Shown: positions 34,935 through 50,026, counted from the stretch's first letter. The stretch: DNA of 64,000 nucleotides from Brevibacterium zhoupengii (GCF_021117425.1 NZ_CP088298.1:4154001-4218000); one strand, 5' to 3'. A program made the numbers and translations. The notes: a model not told the origin generated them from the letters alone.

Positions 34935-35308
34935 ACCCCGAGCTCGTCTCTCAGATCGCATCCGCGATCGTGGTCGCGTGGGGCGCTTACTCTGCAATCA
35001 AGGCCTCTCGTGCTCACACCCGGACCGTGCTGCTGAGTAACCTCTTCGTTGCACTCGCCATGCTCTTGCTTGTCCGGCTGATTGCAGACTACGGCGGTTG
35101 GACCTCGTGGTTCATCTACGTGTGGCTGCTCTGCCTCGGCGCGTATGTATTCGGCGTGTACCTGGCAGCGAGGGCCTGGTCGAACCTTCCCTGGACCACG
35201 AATGGAGCTGCAGCCAAACGGTCGGAGATGACAGGCCTCGGGGTATCGGCCGTGATGACGCTGGCTGTCGCGGGTGCGCTGGTGATTCCCGGGCTTGTGT
35301 TGGGCTAG
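34931..35308 (+). CDS. Small four-span membrane protein
   Basis: The 125-residue protein has four hydrophobic stretches: LVSQIASAIVVAWGAYSAI, LSNLFVALAMLLLVRLIADY, FIYVWLLCLGAYVFGVYLAA and GLGVSAVMTLAVAGALVIPG. It is coupled by ATGA overlap to the serine hydrolase, so a helper or anchoring role is likely. No family is recognised. Confidence 0.65.
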   Translation: MNPELVSQIASAIVVAWGAYSAIKASRAHTRTVLLSNLFVALAMLLLVRLIADYGGWTSWFIYVWLLCLGAYVFGVYLAARAWSNLPWTTNGAAAKRSEMTGLGVSAVMTLAVAGALVIPGLVLG

Positions 35309-35357
35309 AAAACCCAGCCTGAAGGTCAAGGTGAGAACCACGGTGTGCATAGCAGGT

Positions 35358-35783
35358 CTACTTCTCTGAGATTGTCAGCGTCCCGTCGGAGTCGGTGACG
35401 GAGAATTTCGGCAATGGATCGGTGGCCGGACCGGCGAGGACCTCCCCGGTGGACGTTGAGAACTGTGAAGAATGGCAGGGGCAGGTGATCTTGTCTTCGG
35501 TGATGGTACGGACCTGGCAGCCCTGATGAGTGCAGACAGAGGAGAACGCGTGGAATTCGCCTTCCTTCGGCTGGGTGACCACATATGTTTCGTCGATAAC
35601 GGTTCCAGAACCGACGGGAACGTCTCCCGCAGCGACGCTGGCATCGTCTGCTGAACCACTTGTCGGCGTCTCGGACGGGTCCTCGGACCCGCACGCCGAG
35701 GTCAGCGCCACCGAGGAACCGACGACAGCTGCGGATCCGACCATGCCGGCGGATTTCATGATCGTACGTCTATTGGTTTCCAC
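35358..35783 (-). CDS. Rieske 2Fe-2S lipoprotein with twin-arginine signal
   Basis: The 141-residue protein starts at GTG 35783 with GAGGAG close upstream. Its signal contains NRRTIMKSAG, a twin-arginine motif, followed by a hydrophobic stretch and the lipobox-like LTSAC. After a Ser/Thr/Ala linker a Rieske domain follows with CTHQGC and CPCHSSQF, the Cys-His pairs for a 2Fe-2S cluster. It would be exported folded and lipid-anchored, working as an electron carrier outside the membrane. There is no partner oxidoreductase beside it. Upstream ATG 35807 is an alternative start. Confidence 0.8.
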   Translation of the reverse strand: METNRRTIMKSAGMVGSAAVVGSSVALTSACGSEDPSETPTSGSADDASVAAGDVPVGSGTVIDETYVVTQPKEGEFHAFSSVCTHQGCQVRTITEDKITCPCHSSQFSTSTGEVLAGPATDPLPKFSVTDSDGTLTISEK

Positions 35784-36032
35784 TGTGCTCCTCAGTCTCC
35801 TGTGCATACGTGAACTGTGCGGTCTCCGTGCGATTGTTCGGCTTCCAGGGTAACGCGAAGCACTGACTCTCCCATATTCATTCACTCAGAGTCAGCCTGT
35901 TCCGTGCGGCGTCGCCGGCAGCAGTCCCGGGTCAAGCAGCAGTGTCGGGTCAACGGGATGTCCCGCTTTTGAATGCAGAAAGTGGTGGTGCGGACCCCGC
36001 CCCAAAAGGAACCGAAATCCACACCACCAGAT
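35784..36032. other. Spacer between Rieske gene and rRNA terminator
   Basis: About 250 bases without a gene-like frame; no clear repeat or RNA is visible. Confidence 0.5.
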
Positions 36033-36065
36033 ACAAGTAAAGGCCACCCCCAAAAGGGAGTGACC
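36033..36065 (-). terminator. rRNA operon terminator
   Basis: On the minus strand GGTCACTCCC (36065-36056) and GGGGGTGGCC (36051-36042) pair around a TTTT loop, with some G-U pairs, and are followed by TTTACTT. It lies just after the 5S gene. Confidence 0.7.
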
Positions 36066-36079
36066 TCTACTCAAAGAAT

Positions 36080-36200
36080 ATTGCGGCAGTCACCTACTCT
36101 CCCACAACCACCAAGTTGCAGTACCATCAGCGCGAATGGGCTTAGCTACCGGGATCGGAACGGTTAACCGGGCGTTTCCCCACCACTATCACCACCGCAA
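36080..36200 (-). rRNA. rrf: 5S ribosomal RNA
   Basis: The minus strand gives a 121-base molecule beginning TTGCGGTGGTGATAGTGGTG and containing GGGGAAACGCCCGG, GAACCGTTAACCG-type helices and the typical end GAGAGTAGGTGACTGCCGC. The ends pair with each other. It is the third gene of the rRNA operon. Confidence 0.9.
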
Positions 36201-36354
36201 AACCCAACAGACCACCACCACCCCAAGCCATCAGCTCAAAGAGTGTCGTAGCGGTCCAAGAACCGTACAGCGAACGCGAACACCATCATGCAACATGACT
36301 CATAAAATATCTCGTCAAACCCATAGCGTGAAACACGCACACACCAACCAATGA

Positions 36355-41425
<5,071 letters not shown>

Positions 41426-41814
41426 AATTATGTTACGAATGAATCCCAGCAAGACAGCCAACCAAACGATCACGGGGTGACCGCAGTCGGCTCAATGTTC
41501 ATGTCCACACACGCTGGCGTGACCGCCCGGCGAAGGGCAGTCACAAATGTGTGACCATGTGATTGTCTTACCAGAAAAATAATGTTTCTGGCATCACTAT
41601 TTGTTCAAACAAACACGCTATTGGATTCTCAAACCACAAACACTCACCCATCACCACAACCCAACATCTGGGCATGTTCACTGGGGGTGTCAGTTTCAAT
41701 TTATATGGCTGCCAACCACGTTTCCGTGTGAACCAACTAAACTGTGTTTGTGCTGGTCACACCCGGTGAAAACCGTTCTCGAAGAGTTCGTTTTCTGCGG
41801 GGCAACGAGATACA
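41426..41814 (-). other. rRNA leader
   Basis: This AT-rich transcribed leader lies between the promoter and 16S. It has no gene and probably holds antitermination and RNase III processing elements. Confidence 0.5.
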
Positions 41815-41844
41815 ACTCTAGACCAGGCCAGGCTCGTCGTGCAA
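41815..41844 (-). promoter_or_regulatory. rRNA operon promoter
   Basis: On the minus strand TTGCAC (41844-41839) and TAGAGT (41820-41815) are 18 bases apart, about 390 bases before 16S. Further promoters may lie in the gap up to 42128. Confidence 0.55.
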
Positions 41845-42128
41845 CTCGAAACCGGAAATCTGATCGTGACGCCCACCACACCCCTCAGGTGAGCCGAAAT
41901 TCCACCGGCTGGCCCCCTCCGATCCGCAGGGCTCCGGCACCCGGATCCGCAGGGGCGGGCCCCTGCTAAACGTGGAGCGCACCGAATCGTAGGAGTTGCC
42001 CAGTATCCGGTGGCTCTGCCGCTGCGTTCCTCTTATTGCAGACCTCTATGCACCGGCTCATGACCCAACACTGTGCTGTGGGTTCGGCAGGTTCGGCCAA
42101 GTCAGGGCCGTCCACTAGCCTTGGTCAC

Positions 42129-43964
42129 ATGACTTCGGCTCCCACAACCTCTCCGCTTGACGTCCTCCATGATGTCTTCGGCTATGACGAATTCCGGGGC
42201 CAGCAGCAAGCGGTCGTCGATCAGATCGTAGGCGGAGGAGACGCCGTCGTCCTCATGCCCACCGGTGGTGGAAAGTCCCTCTGCTATCAGATTCCGAGTC
42301 TCGTCAGGCCCGGAACAGGCATCGTCATCTCACCTCTCATCGCGCTCATGGCCGATCAGGTCGCTGCACTGGAGAATCTCGGTGTCAGGGCCGCATACCT
42401 CAACTCGACACTCGACTTCGAGGAAGCACAGAACGTCGAAAGCGCACTCCTTGCCGGGGAGCTGGATCTGCTCTACCTGGCACCGGAGCGCCTGGTCCTG
42501 CCACGCACAATGTCCCTGCTCGAACGAGCCCAGGTCGCGCTGTTCGCTATCGACGAGGCGCACTGCGTATCGCAGTGGGGCCATGATTTCCGCAGCGACT
42601 ATCTCGGCCTGGGAGTACTGGCAGAGCGCTTCCCCGATGTGCCTCGCATTGCGTTGACGGCCACGGCCACACCTGCCACTCACGCGGAGCTCACCGAACG
42701 TCTTCATCTCGGCGAGGCCCAGCATTTCGTCGCCAGCTTCGACCGGCCCAACATCACCTACCGCATCGAACCGAAGCAATCTGGTCGCTCCCAGCTCATC
42801 AGCTTCATCACCACAGAACACCCCGGCGACTCCGGCATCGTCTACTGCCTGTCCCGCCGCGGTGTCGAACAGCTCGCCGAGGCGCTCGAGGCCCGAGGGA
42901 TCAACGCTCTGCCGTATCACGCGGGCCTGCCCTCAGAAGTGCGCGCCGAGCACCAGGCACGATTCCTCCGTGAGGACGGTCTGGTCATGGTCGCGACGAT
43001 CGCCTTCGGCATGGGCATCGACAAACCCGATGTCCGCTTCGTCGCCCACCTCGACCTGCCGCGCAGTGTTGAAGGGTACTACCAGGAGACCGGCCGTGCC
43101 GGACGTGACGGACTGCCTGCTGATGCGTGGATGGTCTACGGCCTCGGCGATGTCGTCTCCCAACGCCGCCTCATCGAATCCGGAGACGGCGATCGAACCT
43201 ACCAGCGCCGAGCAATGTCGCACCTTGATTCGATGCTGGCTCTGTGCGAAACCGTCGACTGCCGGCGCGTGCAGCTCCTGCGCTACTTCGATGAGGAATC
43301 CGAGCCCTGTGGCAACTGCGACACCTGCATCACTCCCCCAGTGACCTGGGACGCAACGGTGGCCGTGCAGAAACTTCTGTCGGCAGTCATCCGCCTCGAC
43401 CGAGAACGCGGCCAGAAATTCGGCTCCGGACAGGTCATCGATGTGCTGCGCGGCATTGACAACGAACGGTCCCGCTCGGCCGACCACGAGAGCCTCAGTG
43501 TCTGGGGCGTCGGCAGCGATCTCAGTGAAACCCAATGGAAGACCGTGGTCCGCCAGGTTCTTGCCCGCGGCCTGCTCGAATCCCATGGCGACTACGGCGT
43601 CCTCGTCGTCGGCGAGACCGCCGGACCCGTCCTCCGCAGCGAGGTCGAGATCTCACTGCGCGTGGATCCCGTGAAGAAATCCGGATCGAAGAAGGCAGCT
43701 GCCAAACGCCGAGGTGGCCCAGAGGTCGAACTCGGCACCGCAGACACAGCCCTGTTCGAGGCTCTGCGTGCTTGGCGTGCCGATCAGGCGAAGGAGCAGG
43801 GCGTCCCCGCCTATGTCGTGTTCCCCGATGCCACCCTGTACGGAATCGTCGAGGCCAAACCCAGCACCATCGGCGAGCTAGGCCAGGTCAGCGGAGTGGG
43901 TCTGAAGAAGCTCGACCGCTATGGTCCCGGCGTCCTCGAGGTCCTTGAGTCCAGCGCCGCCTGA
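42129..43964 (+). CDS. recQ: ATP-dependent DNA helicase RecQ
   Basis: The 611-residue protein has [12 protein letters not shown], Walker [15 protein letters not shown], the DEAH box in [17 protein letters not shown], and the helicase C-terminal part ([30 protein letters not shown]). The RecQ zinc domain ([20 protein letters not shown]) and an HRDC domain ([20 protein letters not shown]) complete it. It unwinds DNA during recombination and repair. ATG 42129 is chosen because the upstream 31 codons are not conserved-like; the frame is open to 42036. Confidence 0.93.
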   Translation: MTSAPTTSPLDVLHDVFGYDEFRGQQQAVVDQIVGGGDAVVLMPTGGGKSLCYQIPSLVRPGTGIVISPLIALMADQVAALENLGVRAAYLNSTLDFEEAQNVESALLAGELDLLYLAPERLVLPRTMSLLERAQVALFAIDEAHCVSQWGHDFRSDYLGLGVLAERFPDVPRIALTATATPATHAELTERLHLGEAQHFVASFDRPNITYRIEPKQSGRSQLISFITTEHPGDSGIVYCLSRRGVEQLAEALEARGINALPYHAGLPSEVRAEHQARFLREDGLVMVATIAFGMGIDKPDVRFVAHLDLPRSVEGYYQETGRAGRDGLPADAWMVYGLGDVVSQRRLIESGDGDRTYQRRAMSHLDSMLALCETVDCRRVQLLRYFDEESEPCGNCDTCITPPVTWDATVAVQKLLSAVIRLDRERGQKFGSGQVIDVLRGIDNERSRSADHESLSVWGVGSDLSETQWKTVVRQVLARGLLESHGDYGVLVVGETAGPVLRSEVEISLRVDPVKKSGSKKAAAKRRGGPEVELGTADTALFEALRAWRADQAKEQGVPAYVVFPDATLYGIVEAKPSTIGELGQVSGVGLKKLDRYGPGVLEVLESSAA

Positions 43965-43980
43965 TCGTGGGCTCAGTCGC

Positions 43981-44412
43981 TCATTCCTGTCCTGCGGCGA
44001 ATGCCTCGGGTCCTTGTTCCACTGCGGCGGGATCCATCCACATGAACTCGATGATGTTGCCGTCGGGGTCGGCCATGCTGATCGAGTACATGAACCCGAA
44101 GTCCTGCGGTTCCTTGTTCTCCGATCCGCCGGCGTCGAGAATCTTCGCTCGTGTGGCGTCAACGTCATCACGGGAATCCCGGCTCAGAGCGGTGAGCACC
44201 TGCGCAGTCGAATGCGGATCAGCGATCGGCTTGTCGGTGAACGTCCCCAGGTACTCCCTCGTCAGAATCATGAAGAAGATACCCTCGTCCCATTTGAGAC
44301 AAGCGGCGTTCTCGTCGGTGAATTCGGGAACAACCTCGGCGCCGAGATTGGCGTAGAACTTCTTCGCTCGATTGAGATCGGTGGTCGGGTAGTTGACGAA
44401 GATCTGGGTCAT
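43981..44412 (-). CDS. VOC-family (glyoxalase/bleomycin-resistance) protein
   Basis: The 143-residue protein has the paired beta-alpha-beta-beta-beta fold of the vicinal oxygen chelate family: QIFVNYPTTDLNRAKKFYAN at the start and YSISMADPDGNIIEFMWMDP at the end. The DGNxxE motif supplies a metal-type Glu. ATG 44412 is preferred because GGGAG lies upstream. The function is unknown; members include dioxygenases and resistance proteins. It converges with recQ, 16 bases apart. Confidence 0.8.
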   Translation of the reverse strand: MTQIFVNYPTTDLNRAKKFYANLGAEVVPEFTDENAACLKWDEGIFFMILTREYLGTFTDKPIADPHSTAQVLTALSRDSRDDVDATRAKILDAGGSENKEPQDFGFMYSISMADPDGNIIEFMWMDPAAVEQGPEAFAAGQE

Positions 44413-44498
44413 GACTGCTCCCTCGCAGCTGGTGTCCAGCAATGGGCTCAATATCCTCGTCCTCGCTCACCGGCATGTCAATAGACCGACGAGACTCA

Positions 44499-45080
44499 TC
44501 AGTTCGTCTTCGTCACGGTGACGTCGATGGGTGTCGGGTTCGTGAAGATGTCGAAGACCGGGCAGTGAGCATCGACAGTCTGCTGCAGCTCCTGGTAGGC
44601 CTCGTCACTGTCGGGGCCCGTGATGTTCACGGTGACACGGACTGCGGAGAGTCCCGCTCGCACCGAGTCATCAGCACCGAAGAGCCCCCGAACATCGAGG
44701 TCACCCTCAGCTCTGACGTCGAGGTTCTCGAACGTCAGTCCCAGGTTGTGTGCGTAGAGGCGGTAGACGACTATCTGGCAGGAGATGAGGGCGCCGAGCG
44801 CGTATTCCACGGGGTTCGGTGCGGCATCGTCACCCGCCAAAGGGGCCGGCTCGTCGACGGTGAAGGTGTGCTTGCCAGCGGTGATGACCGAGGAGACCGA
44901 GCCCTGGGCGCTTCCTTTGGCCGAGAAGACCAGCTGCGCGTTCTTCTCCGAGGCGGCGATCCGGTCATTCCATGCCTGACCCGCCGAGGTGAGGCGTGCG
45001 GCACGATCCTCGGCACTGATGGCAACGGTCGAGACCGTTCCGCTGGTGGAATCTGTGGTGGTTTCTACTGTGGTGGTCAT
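44499..45080 (-). CDS. OsmC-family peroxiredoxin-like protein (first of three)
   Basis: The 193-residue protein has NPVEYALGALISCQIVVY with the first redox Cys and VDAHCPVFDIFTNPTPIDV with the second. This two-Cys layout matches OsmC proteins that reduce organic peroxides. ATG 45080 has AAGGAG 6 bases upstream; the frame is open to 45149. The N-terminal 40 residues are Thr/Ser-rich. Confidence 0.85.
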   Translation of the reverse strand: MTTTVETTTDSTSGTVSTVAISAEDRAARLTSAGQAWNDRIAASEKNAQLVFSAKGSAQGSVSSVITAGKHTFTVDEPAPLAGDDAAPNPVEYALGALISCQIVVYRLYAHNLGLTFENLDVRAEGDLDVRGLFGADDSVRAGLSAVRVTVNITGPDSDEAYQELQQTVDAHCPVFDIFTNPTPIDVTVTKTN

Positions 45081-45340
45081 GGACATCTCCTTGGCGTGAG
45101 TGGTGTTCGCTTGAGTGATCCCCAGACTAGGAACACCGGCTTCCTGCAAGCGGGCCGATCGTCAGATTCCGACGCGCTCCGTCACACTCTCGAAATGCAC
45201 CGACGCATACCGACATAACCTGAGTGCCTGCCCGGCGAGCCCGGCGCCCGTCGAAAGCTCGTTCCCGTGCCACATCGGGGGAACAAATCTCATCCTTCTG
45301 ACGGACAACACGCCTGATCAACGACTCATAGGGTTGAGGA

Positions 45341-46045
45341 ATGAGCGAAACCCCACCCCGAAGTCGACTCTCAACGACGACCCTCCTCATTTCAGCCGGA
45401 ATCGTCTTAGGCATCGGTGCTCTCGTCTTCGGAACTGCCGTCCTCATCGGACTCACCGTTCCAGGTGCGCGGGCGCATTTCGATAGCCTCATCGTCACTG
45501 TGCTGCTCGTGCAGAGCGCAGGGACTCTATGGGCGCTGACGTTCACCCTGAGCCGCCGCGGTCACCGACTCTCGGACATCGGCTTCGCCCGCCCCTCTCT
45601 GCGCCTCTTCCACCTGCTGTGGCAGATTCCCACAGCTGTGATCGTGGTGCTCCTCACGCAGGCCCTCGTCTTCGCGGTCACAGGCTCGGACCCTGTCAGC
45701 GACTCAGCGACCGATTCGCTGGCAGGAAACGCCGGCGCCGCCGGTGCGATCGTGATGTTCGCCGCCGTCGCAGTCATCACCCCGTTCTGGGAAGAGCTTT
45801 TCTTCCGCGGCCTGATCTTCGGCTTCGTTCGTGACCGCCTCGGCACAACATGGGCGGTTGTCATCAGCGCCGTCATCTTCGCGCTGTGCCATGGCGTGCC
45901 AATTCTCCTGCCCTACATGCTTGCACTCGGCCTCTGCCTAGCACTGCTGCGGGTGTTCCACGGCAATCTGTGGGGCTCGCTGGGCCTGCACATCACGATC
46001 AATTCGACGGCGTCCATCGTCCTGCTGCAGGCCGCATTCGCGTAA
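45341..46045 (+). CDS. CPBP-family intramembrane metalloprotease (CAAX-type)
   Basis: The 234-residue, multi-span protein has the motif EELFFRGLIFGF in ITPFWEELFFRG and a second motif VIFALCHGVP with His. These are the conserved EExxxR and FxxxH motifs of the CPBP (Abi) family. Members process peptides or proteins in the membrane, and some give bacteriocin immunity. Confidence 0.85.
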   Translation: MSETPPRSRLSTTTLLISAGIVLGIGALVFGTAVLIGLTVPGARAHFDSLIVTVLLVQSAGTLWALTFTLSRRGHRLSDIGFARPSLRLFHLLWQIPTAVIVVLLTQALVFAVTGSDPVSDSATDSLAGNAGAAGAIVMFAAVAVITPFWEELFFRGLIFGFVRDRLGTTWAVVISAVIFALCHGVPILLPYMLALGLCLALLRVFHGNLWGSLGLHITINSTASIVLLQAAFA

Positions 46046-46098
46046 GGAGGCGCCGTCGACCATCCTCGCTCGAGGTGCTTCCGGCACGGCGTCCTGAA

Positions 46099-46599
46099 TC
46101 ACGGGCGGTGATGCCCGAACACAAGACTGGTCTGCGTGTGGGCGATCATCGGATCCGAGAGATGCGCGTCGATGAAGTCGTTGAGTCCCGTCGGATGGGC
46201 GGTGGCGATGTGCACGAGCAGGTCCCGCTCCCCCGACACCTGGAAGACATCAAGAGTCTCAGGTGCCCGAAGCAGTCCCGCGATGACATCGCTCATCTTC
46301 GACCGTCCCACCGGTGACATTCGCACGGAGATCATGCCGAACACGTGCAGACCGAGCGCTTCGAAATCGATGTCGGCATGAAATCCCTTGATGATGCCAC
46401 GCGATCTCAGGGCACTGACTCTCCCCGAGCAGGTCGACGGAGCAAGCCCCACCCGGCCGGCGAGGTCCTTGTTGGAGATCCGAGCATCGGAACCGAGCTC
46501 ACGCAGGATCGCCAGGTCCACCTCGGCGAGGTGGGAATCGTTCGATTCAGCACGATGATCGACGATCAATTCCGAATTCACCACAGAACTCACTTCCAA
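46099..46599 (-). CDS. Lrp/AsnC-family transcriptional regulator
   Basis: The protein has the Lrp helix-turn-helix (LAEVDLAILRELGSDARISN, then LAGRVGLAPSTCSGRVSALR) and a C-terminal RAM domain (MISVRMSPVGRSKMSD, VSGERDLLVHIA). It is divergent from kynureninase, which points to control of tryptophan or kynurenine breakdown. The start is uncertain: TTG 46599, or one of the GTG codons just after it. Confidence 0.88.
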   Translation of the reverse strand: MEVSSVVNSELIVDHRAESNDSHLAEVDLAILRELGSDARISNKDLAGRVGLAPSTCSGRVSALRSRGIIKGFHADIDFEALGLHVFGMISVRMSPVGRSKMSDVIAGLLRAPETLDVFQVSGERDLLVHIATAHPTGLNDFIDAHLSDPMIAHTQTSLVFGHHRP

Positions 46600-46691
46600 T
46601 TCTCGTCATCTGTTCGGATTGACTCGATGATATCCGTGATCTGAGTAGTCTGTGAGGTGAACCGGACCAACCGACCCGATGAAGGTGAGTC

Positions 46692-47957
46692 ATGACGACC
46701 CTCGAGCGATCAGCCTGCGAACTCCTCGACCGCGACGATCCTCTGCGCAAGCTCAGAGACGAGTTCATCCTCCCCTCCGACACGATCTACCTTGATGGGA
46801 ACTCACTGGGAGCCCAGACGAAGGGCGCGGCCGGACGAGCCCAGGAGGTCATCGAGGACGAATGGGGCAGCGGCCTCATCCGCTCCTGGAATACGGCCGG
46901 CTGGTTCGATCTGCCGGCAACATTGGGCGAGAAGGTGGCCGGCATCGTCGGTGGTGGGACCGGCAGCACCGTCGTCACGGACACCACCTCGATCAACCTG
47001 TTCAAAGCCGCATCGGCCGCGCTGAAGATGCAGGCCGCCGATGCACCAGAGCGTCGCGTCATCCTCACCCAGCGGGAGAACTTCCCCTCCGATATCTACA
47101 TGCTCCAAGGCCTGGCCGAGCAGCTCGACGACGGTTACGAGGTGCGTCTCGTCGACGACGCCGAGGTGACCGCCGGGTTCCCGGACACGATGACCGACGA
47201 GGTGGCCCTCGTTGTCCTCACCCACGTGAACTACCGCACGGGCCGCCTCTTCGACATGGCCACCACCACCTCGGCGATCCATGCGGGCGGTTCCCTGGTG
47301 ATCTGGGATCTGTGCCATTCGGCGGGAGCCCTGGAGATCGACCTGGCCGGATCGGGCGCGGATATGGCTATCGGCTGCACGTACAAGTTCCTCAACGGCG
47401 GGCCGGGTTCACCCGCTTTCATCTGGGTCTCCGAGGCACTGCAGAATCGTTTCACCCAACCGCTCTCGGGCTGGTGGGGGCACGCGAAGCCCTTCGAGAT
47501 GTCGCCGGACTATGCTCCAGCCGAGGGTATTCGCCGGTATCTGACCGGCACGCAGGGCGTCATCTCGATGGCAGTGGCCGAATTGGGCCTCGACATCGCC
47601 AACAGCGTCGATATGGCAGCCGTGCGACGGAAGTCCCTGCAGCTGTCCGACCTCTTCATCGAGCTCGTCGAATCTCGCCTGGCCGATCATCCCGTCCAGA
47701 TCGTGACCCCGCGTGAGCACGCTCATCGCGGGTCACAGGTCTCGATCACCCACCCTGAGGGATTTGCCGTGATGAGTGCGCTGATCGAGCGTGGAATCAT
47801 CGGCGACTATCGGGAGCCGGAAGTCCTGCGCTTCGGCCTGACTCCGCTCTACATCGGCTTCAACGATGTCTGGGACACCGTTGAGGCGCTGCGTGAGATC
47901 CTCGACAATCGGCTCTGGGATGCGCCCCAGTACAAGGTCCGCGGCGCCGTCACCTGA
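46692..47957 (+). CDS. kynU: Kynureninase
   Basis: The 421-residue PLP enzyme has IYLDGNSLGAQTKGA, IRSWNTAGWFDLP, TDTTSINLFKAASAAL, and the Schiff-base Lys in IGCTYKFLNGGPGSPAF, all typical of KynU. It splits kynurenine to anthranilate and alanine. No other kynurenine pathway gene is in the window. It is divergent from an Lrp-type gene (93-base gap), which likely holds its operator. No convincing -35/-10 pair was identified. Confidence 0.92.
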   Translation: MTTLERSACELLDRDDPLRKLRDEFILPSDTIYLDGNSLGAQTKGAAGRAQEVIEDEWGSGLIRSWNTAGWFDLPATLGEKVAGIVGGGTGSTVVTDTTSINLFKAASAALKMQAADAPERRVILTQRENFPSDIYMLQGLAEQLDDGYEVRLVDDAEVTAGFPDTMTDEVALVVLTHVNYRTGRLFDMATTTSAIHAGGSLVIWDLCHSAGALEIDLAGSGADMAIGCTYKFLNGGPGSPAFIWVSEALQNRFTQPLSGWWGHAKPFEMSPDYAPAEGIRRYLTGTQGVISMAVAELGLDIANSVDMAAVRRKSLQLSDLFIELVESRLADHPVQIVTPREHAHRGSQVSITHPEGFAVMSALIERGIIGDYREPEVLRFGLTPLYIGFNDVWDTVEALREILDNRLWDAPQYKVRGAVT

Positions 47958-47994
47958 GCAGTCGCACCTGGTCACACGGTCACTTGAGGCAGGC

Positions 47995-49278
47995 TCACCC
48001 GACCCGTCGCCCACGTCCTGCCAACACGTAGGCGCCGATCCCGATCGCGCCGATGGCCAGAACCGAGCCCCCGATCGTCACAGCCTGCGGGATCGTGGCG
48101 ATGGTGCCGAGGACGCCGACGGTGACCCCGGAGAAGGTCTGCATACCGGGGCCGAACATCGAGTAGGAGCCGATGACTCGGCCACGGATCTCGGTCGGAG
48201 CTTCGAGCTGGATGATCGCCATCTCGGTTGATTCGGCGGTGATCTTGCAGACTCCGGCGAGGACGAGCACGATCAGCGCCAGCCACAGGTGTGAGGTGAA
48301 GGCGAAGACGATCGAGCTCGCCCCGAGTCCGGCGGCGGCGACCGCGGCTGCTGCTGGGGTCGGTCGCACCCAGCCTGTGGCCTCGAGGAAGAATCCGCCG
48401 AGCACACCCCCGGCGCCGAGGGCGAAGAGCAGCAGTCCGTACGTGAAGTCACTGTCTCCACCTGGGTCGGTCAGCAGCCCGCCGAAGACCGGCATCGCCG
48501 TCTGCAGCACTGCTCCGATGGTGATCGAGGCGAGCGCCGCCAAGAGCAGCATGCTGATGATCGACCGGTTGTGACGGACGTCGACGAGCACCCGCAGCGA
48601 CTGCATCAGGGTCGTGCGCGTCTTGTTCGGACTCCCGCTCCTGGTGTGCCCGGTGAAGGGTGTGCGCATGAGGAAGATCGTCAGAGGCAGATAGAAGATG
48701 ATGTTGATGAAGATGCCCCAGGTCGGGCCGAACGACAGCAGCAGCACCGAGCCGACGACCGGCCCGAACAGGATCCCGAGACTGCGGAAGGTTGCGTTGA
48801 TGCGCACCGCGCTGGGCAGTTCGGAACGTCCGGCGAAGTCGTAGAGCATCATCTGCTCGGCCGGGCCCCACAGGCATCCGGCCAGTCCGTGGATGACGAG
48901 CAGCACGCAGGCCTGCCACAGCTGCAGCGAGTCGGTGAGGAAGAGGATGCCCCAGCACAGGGACACGAACATGAACAGTCCCTGACCGATCTGGATCAGC
49001 CGCCTGCAGTCGAAGCGCTCCGCTAGAGAGCCTGCGTAGACGGAGAGCAGTAGGAACGGCAGCCAGTGGCTGATGAGTTGGAACCCGACGAGGGCCGGGG
49101 ATTCGAACTTCTGCCACAGCACCCAGTAGGTGATGACGTGTTCGATGTTGTCACCCATCATCGCCAGCCCGGACCCGACCAGGTAGGGCGCGGTCTTCCA
49201 GCTGCGCAGCACCCCGAAGCGGCGCGGATGTGCCGAGCTGTCGGCTGAATCGTCTCGGATCTCACTCACTCGGCCCAT
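47995..49278 (-). CDS. MFS transporter, EntS-like group
   Basis: The 427-residue protein has about twelve hydrophobic segments and an N-terminal RSWKTAPYLVGSGLAMMGDN. The motif LAERFDCRRLIQIGQ corresponds to the loop 2-3 of MFS. The overall form is of the MFS_3 / EntS-like exporters. Substrate unknown. It converges with kynU. Confidence 0.75.
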   Translation of the reverse strand: MGRVSEIRDDSADSSAHPRRFGVLRSWKTAPYLVGSGLAMMGDNIEHVITYWVLWQKFESPALVGFQLISHWLPFLLLSVYAGSLAERFDCRRLIQIGQGLFMFVSLCWGILFLTDSLQLWQACVLLVIHGLAGCLWGPAEQMMLYDFAGRSELPSAVRINATFRSLGILFGPVVGSVLLLSFGPTWGIFINIIFYLPLTIFLMRTPFTGHTRSGSPNKTRTTLMQSLRVLVDVRHNRSIISMLLLAALASITIGAVLQTAMPVFGGLLTDPGGDSDFTYGLLLFALGAGGVLGGFFLEATGWVRPTPAAAAVAAAGLGASSIVFAFTSHLWLALIVLVLAGVCKITAESTEMAIIQLEAPTEIRGRVIGSYSMFGPGMQTFSGVTVGVLGTIATIPQAVTIGGSVLAIGAIGIGAYVLAGRGRRVG

Positions 49279-49422
49279 TCTGGCACCGTCGCAGCCGGAC
49301 CGAACCCGACGTACCGAAGCGTGGAACCCGATGTCGTCGAGGCAGCTCTGGCCTGGCCATGGACGAGACCATTGATCTCGCCCGGAAATGGGGTCACCAT
49401 TGAACTGATCGAGGAGGATCAG

Positions 49423-50007
49423 ATGTCAACGAGCACATCCACAAACCAGCCACCACTCGCCTCACAGAGAGAGAAGACCGCCCTCATCGTCATCGACGTC
49501 CAGACCGCAGTGATGGCCGCATCATGGAATGCCGCCGAGGTGACCGGTACGATCTCCAAATTGATCGACCGTGCCCGAAACGAGGGAGTCGAGGTCATCT
49601 GGGTCAGGCACAGCTCCGGAGAACTGCCCGCAGGCACGCCGCAGTGGCAGATCGTCGATGACCTCTCGCCGGCCGATGACGAGACCATCGTGGAGAAGAC
49701 CCACGGCAGCACCTTCGAGGACACCGACTTCGAGGACGTGCTCGCGTCCAAGGACGTCGGCCACCTCGTCGTCACCGGCGCACAGTCCGATGCGTGTGTG
49801 AGGTCGACGATCCACAGCGGGTTCGCCCGCGGCTACGATGTCACGTTGGTCTCCGATGCGCATACGACCGAAGATCTCAGTGACTGGGGTGCGCCTCCCC
49901 CAGAGCAGGTAGTCTCCCACACGAATCTCTACTGGGGCTTCGAATCAGGACCGGGGCGAACCGCCCGAGTCCAGGAATCATCAGAGGTCGACTTCACTGC
50001 GCCGTGA
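49423..50007 (+). CDS. Isochorismatase-fold cysteine hydrolase
   Basis: The 194-residue protein has the catalytic triad of the family: Asp in ALIVIDVQTAV, Lys in VEKTHGSTFEDTD, and Cys in SDACVRSTIHSGFARGYDV. Members are isochorismatases, nicotinamidases and other amidases. ATG 49423 has GAGGAGGATCAG upstream. The frame extends back to 49321 but lacks support. Specificity cannot be read. Confidence 0.85.
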   Translation: MSTSTSTNQPPLASQREKTALIVIDVQTAVMAASWNAAEVTGTISKLIDRARNEGVEVIWVRHSSGELPAGTPQWQIVDDLSPADDETIVEKTHGSTFEDTDFEDVLASKDVGHLVVTGAQSDACVRSTIHSGFARGYDVTLVSDAHTTEDLSDWGAPPPEQVVSHTNLYWGFESGPGRTARVQESSEVDFTAP

Positions 50008-50026
50008 TTCCTGACATCATGGGTTC

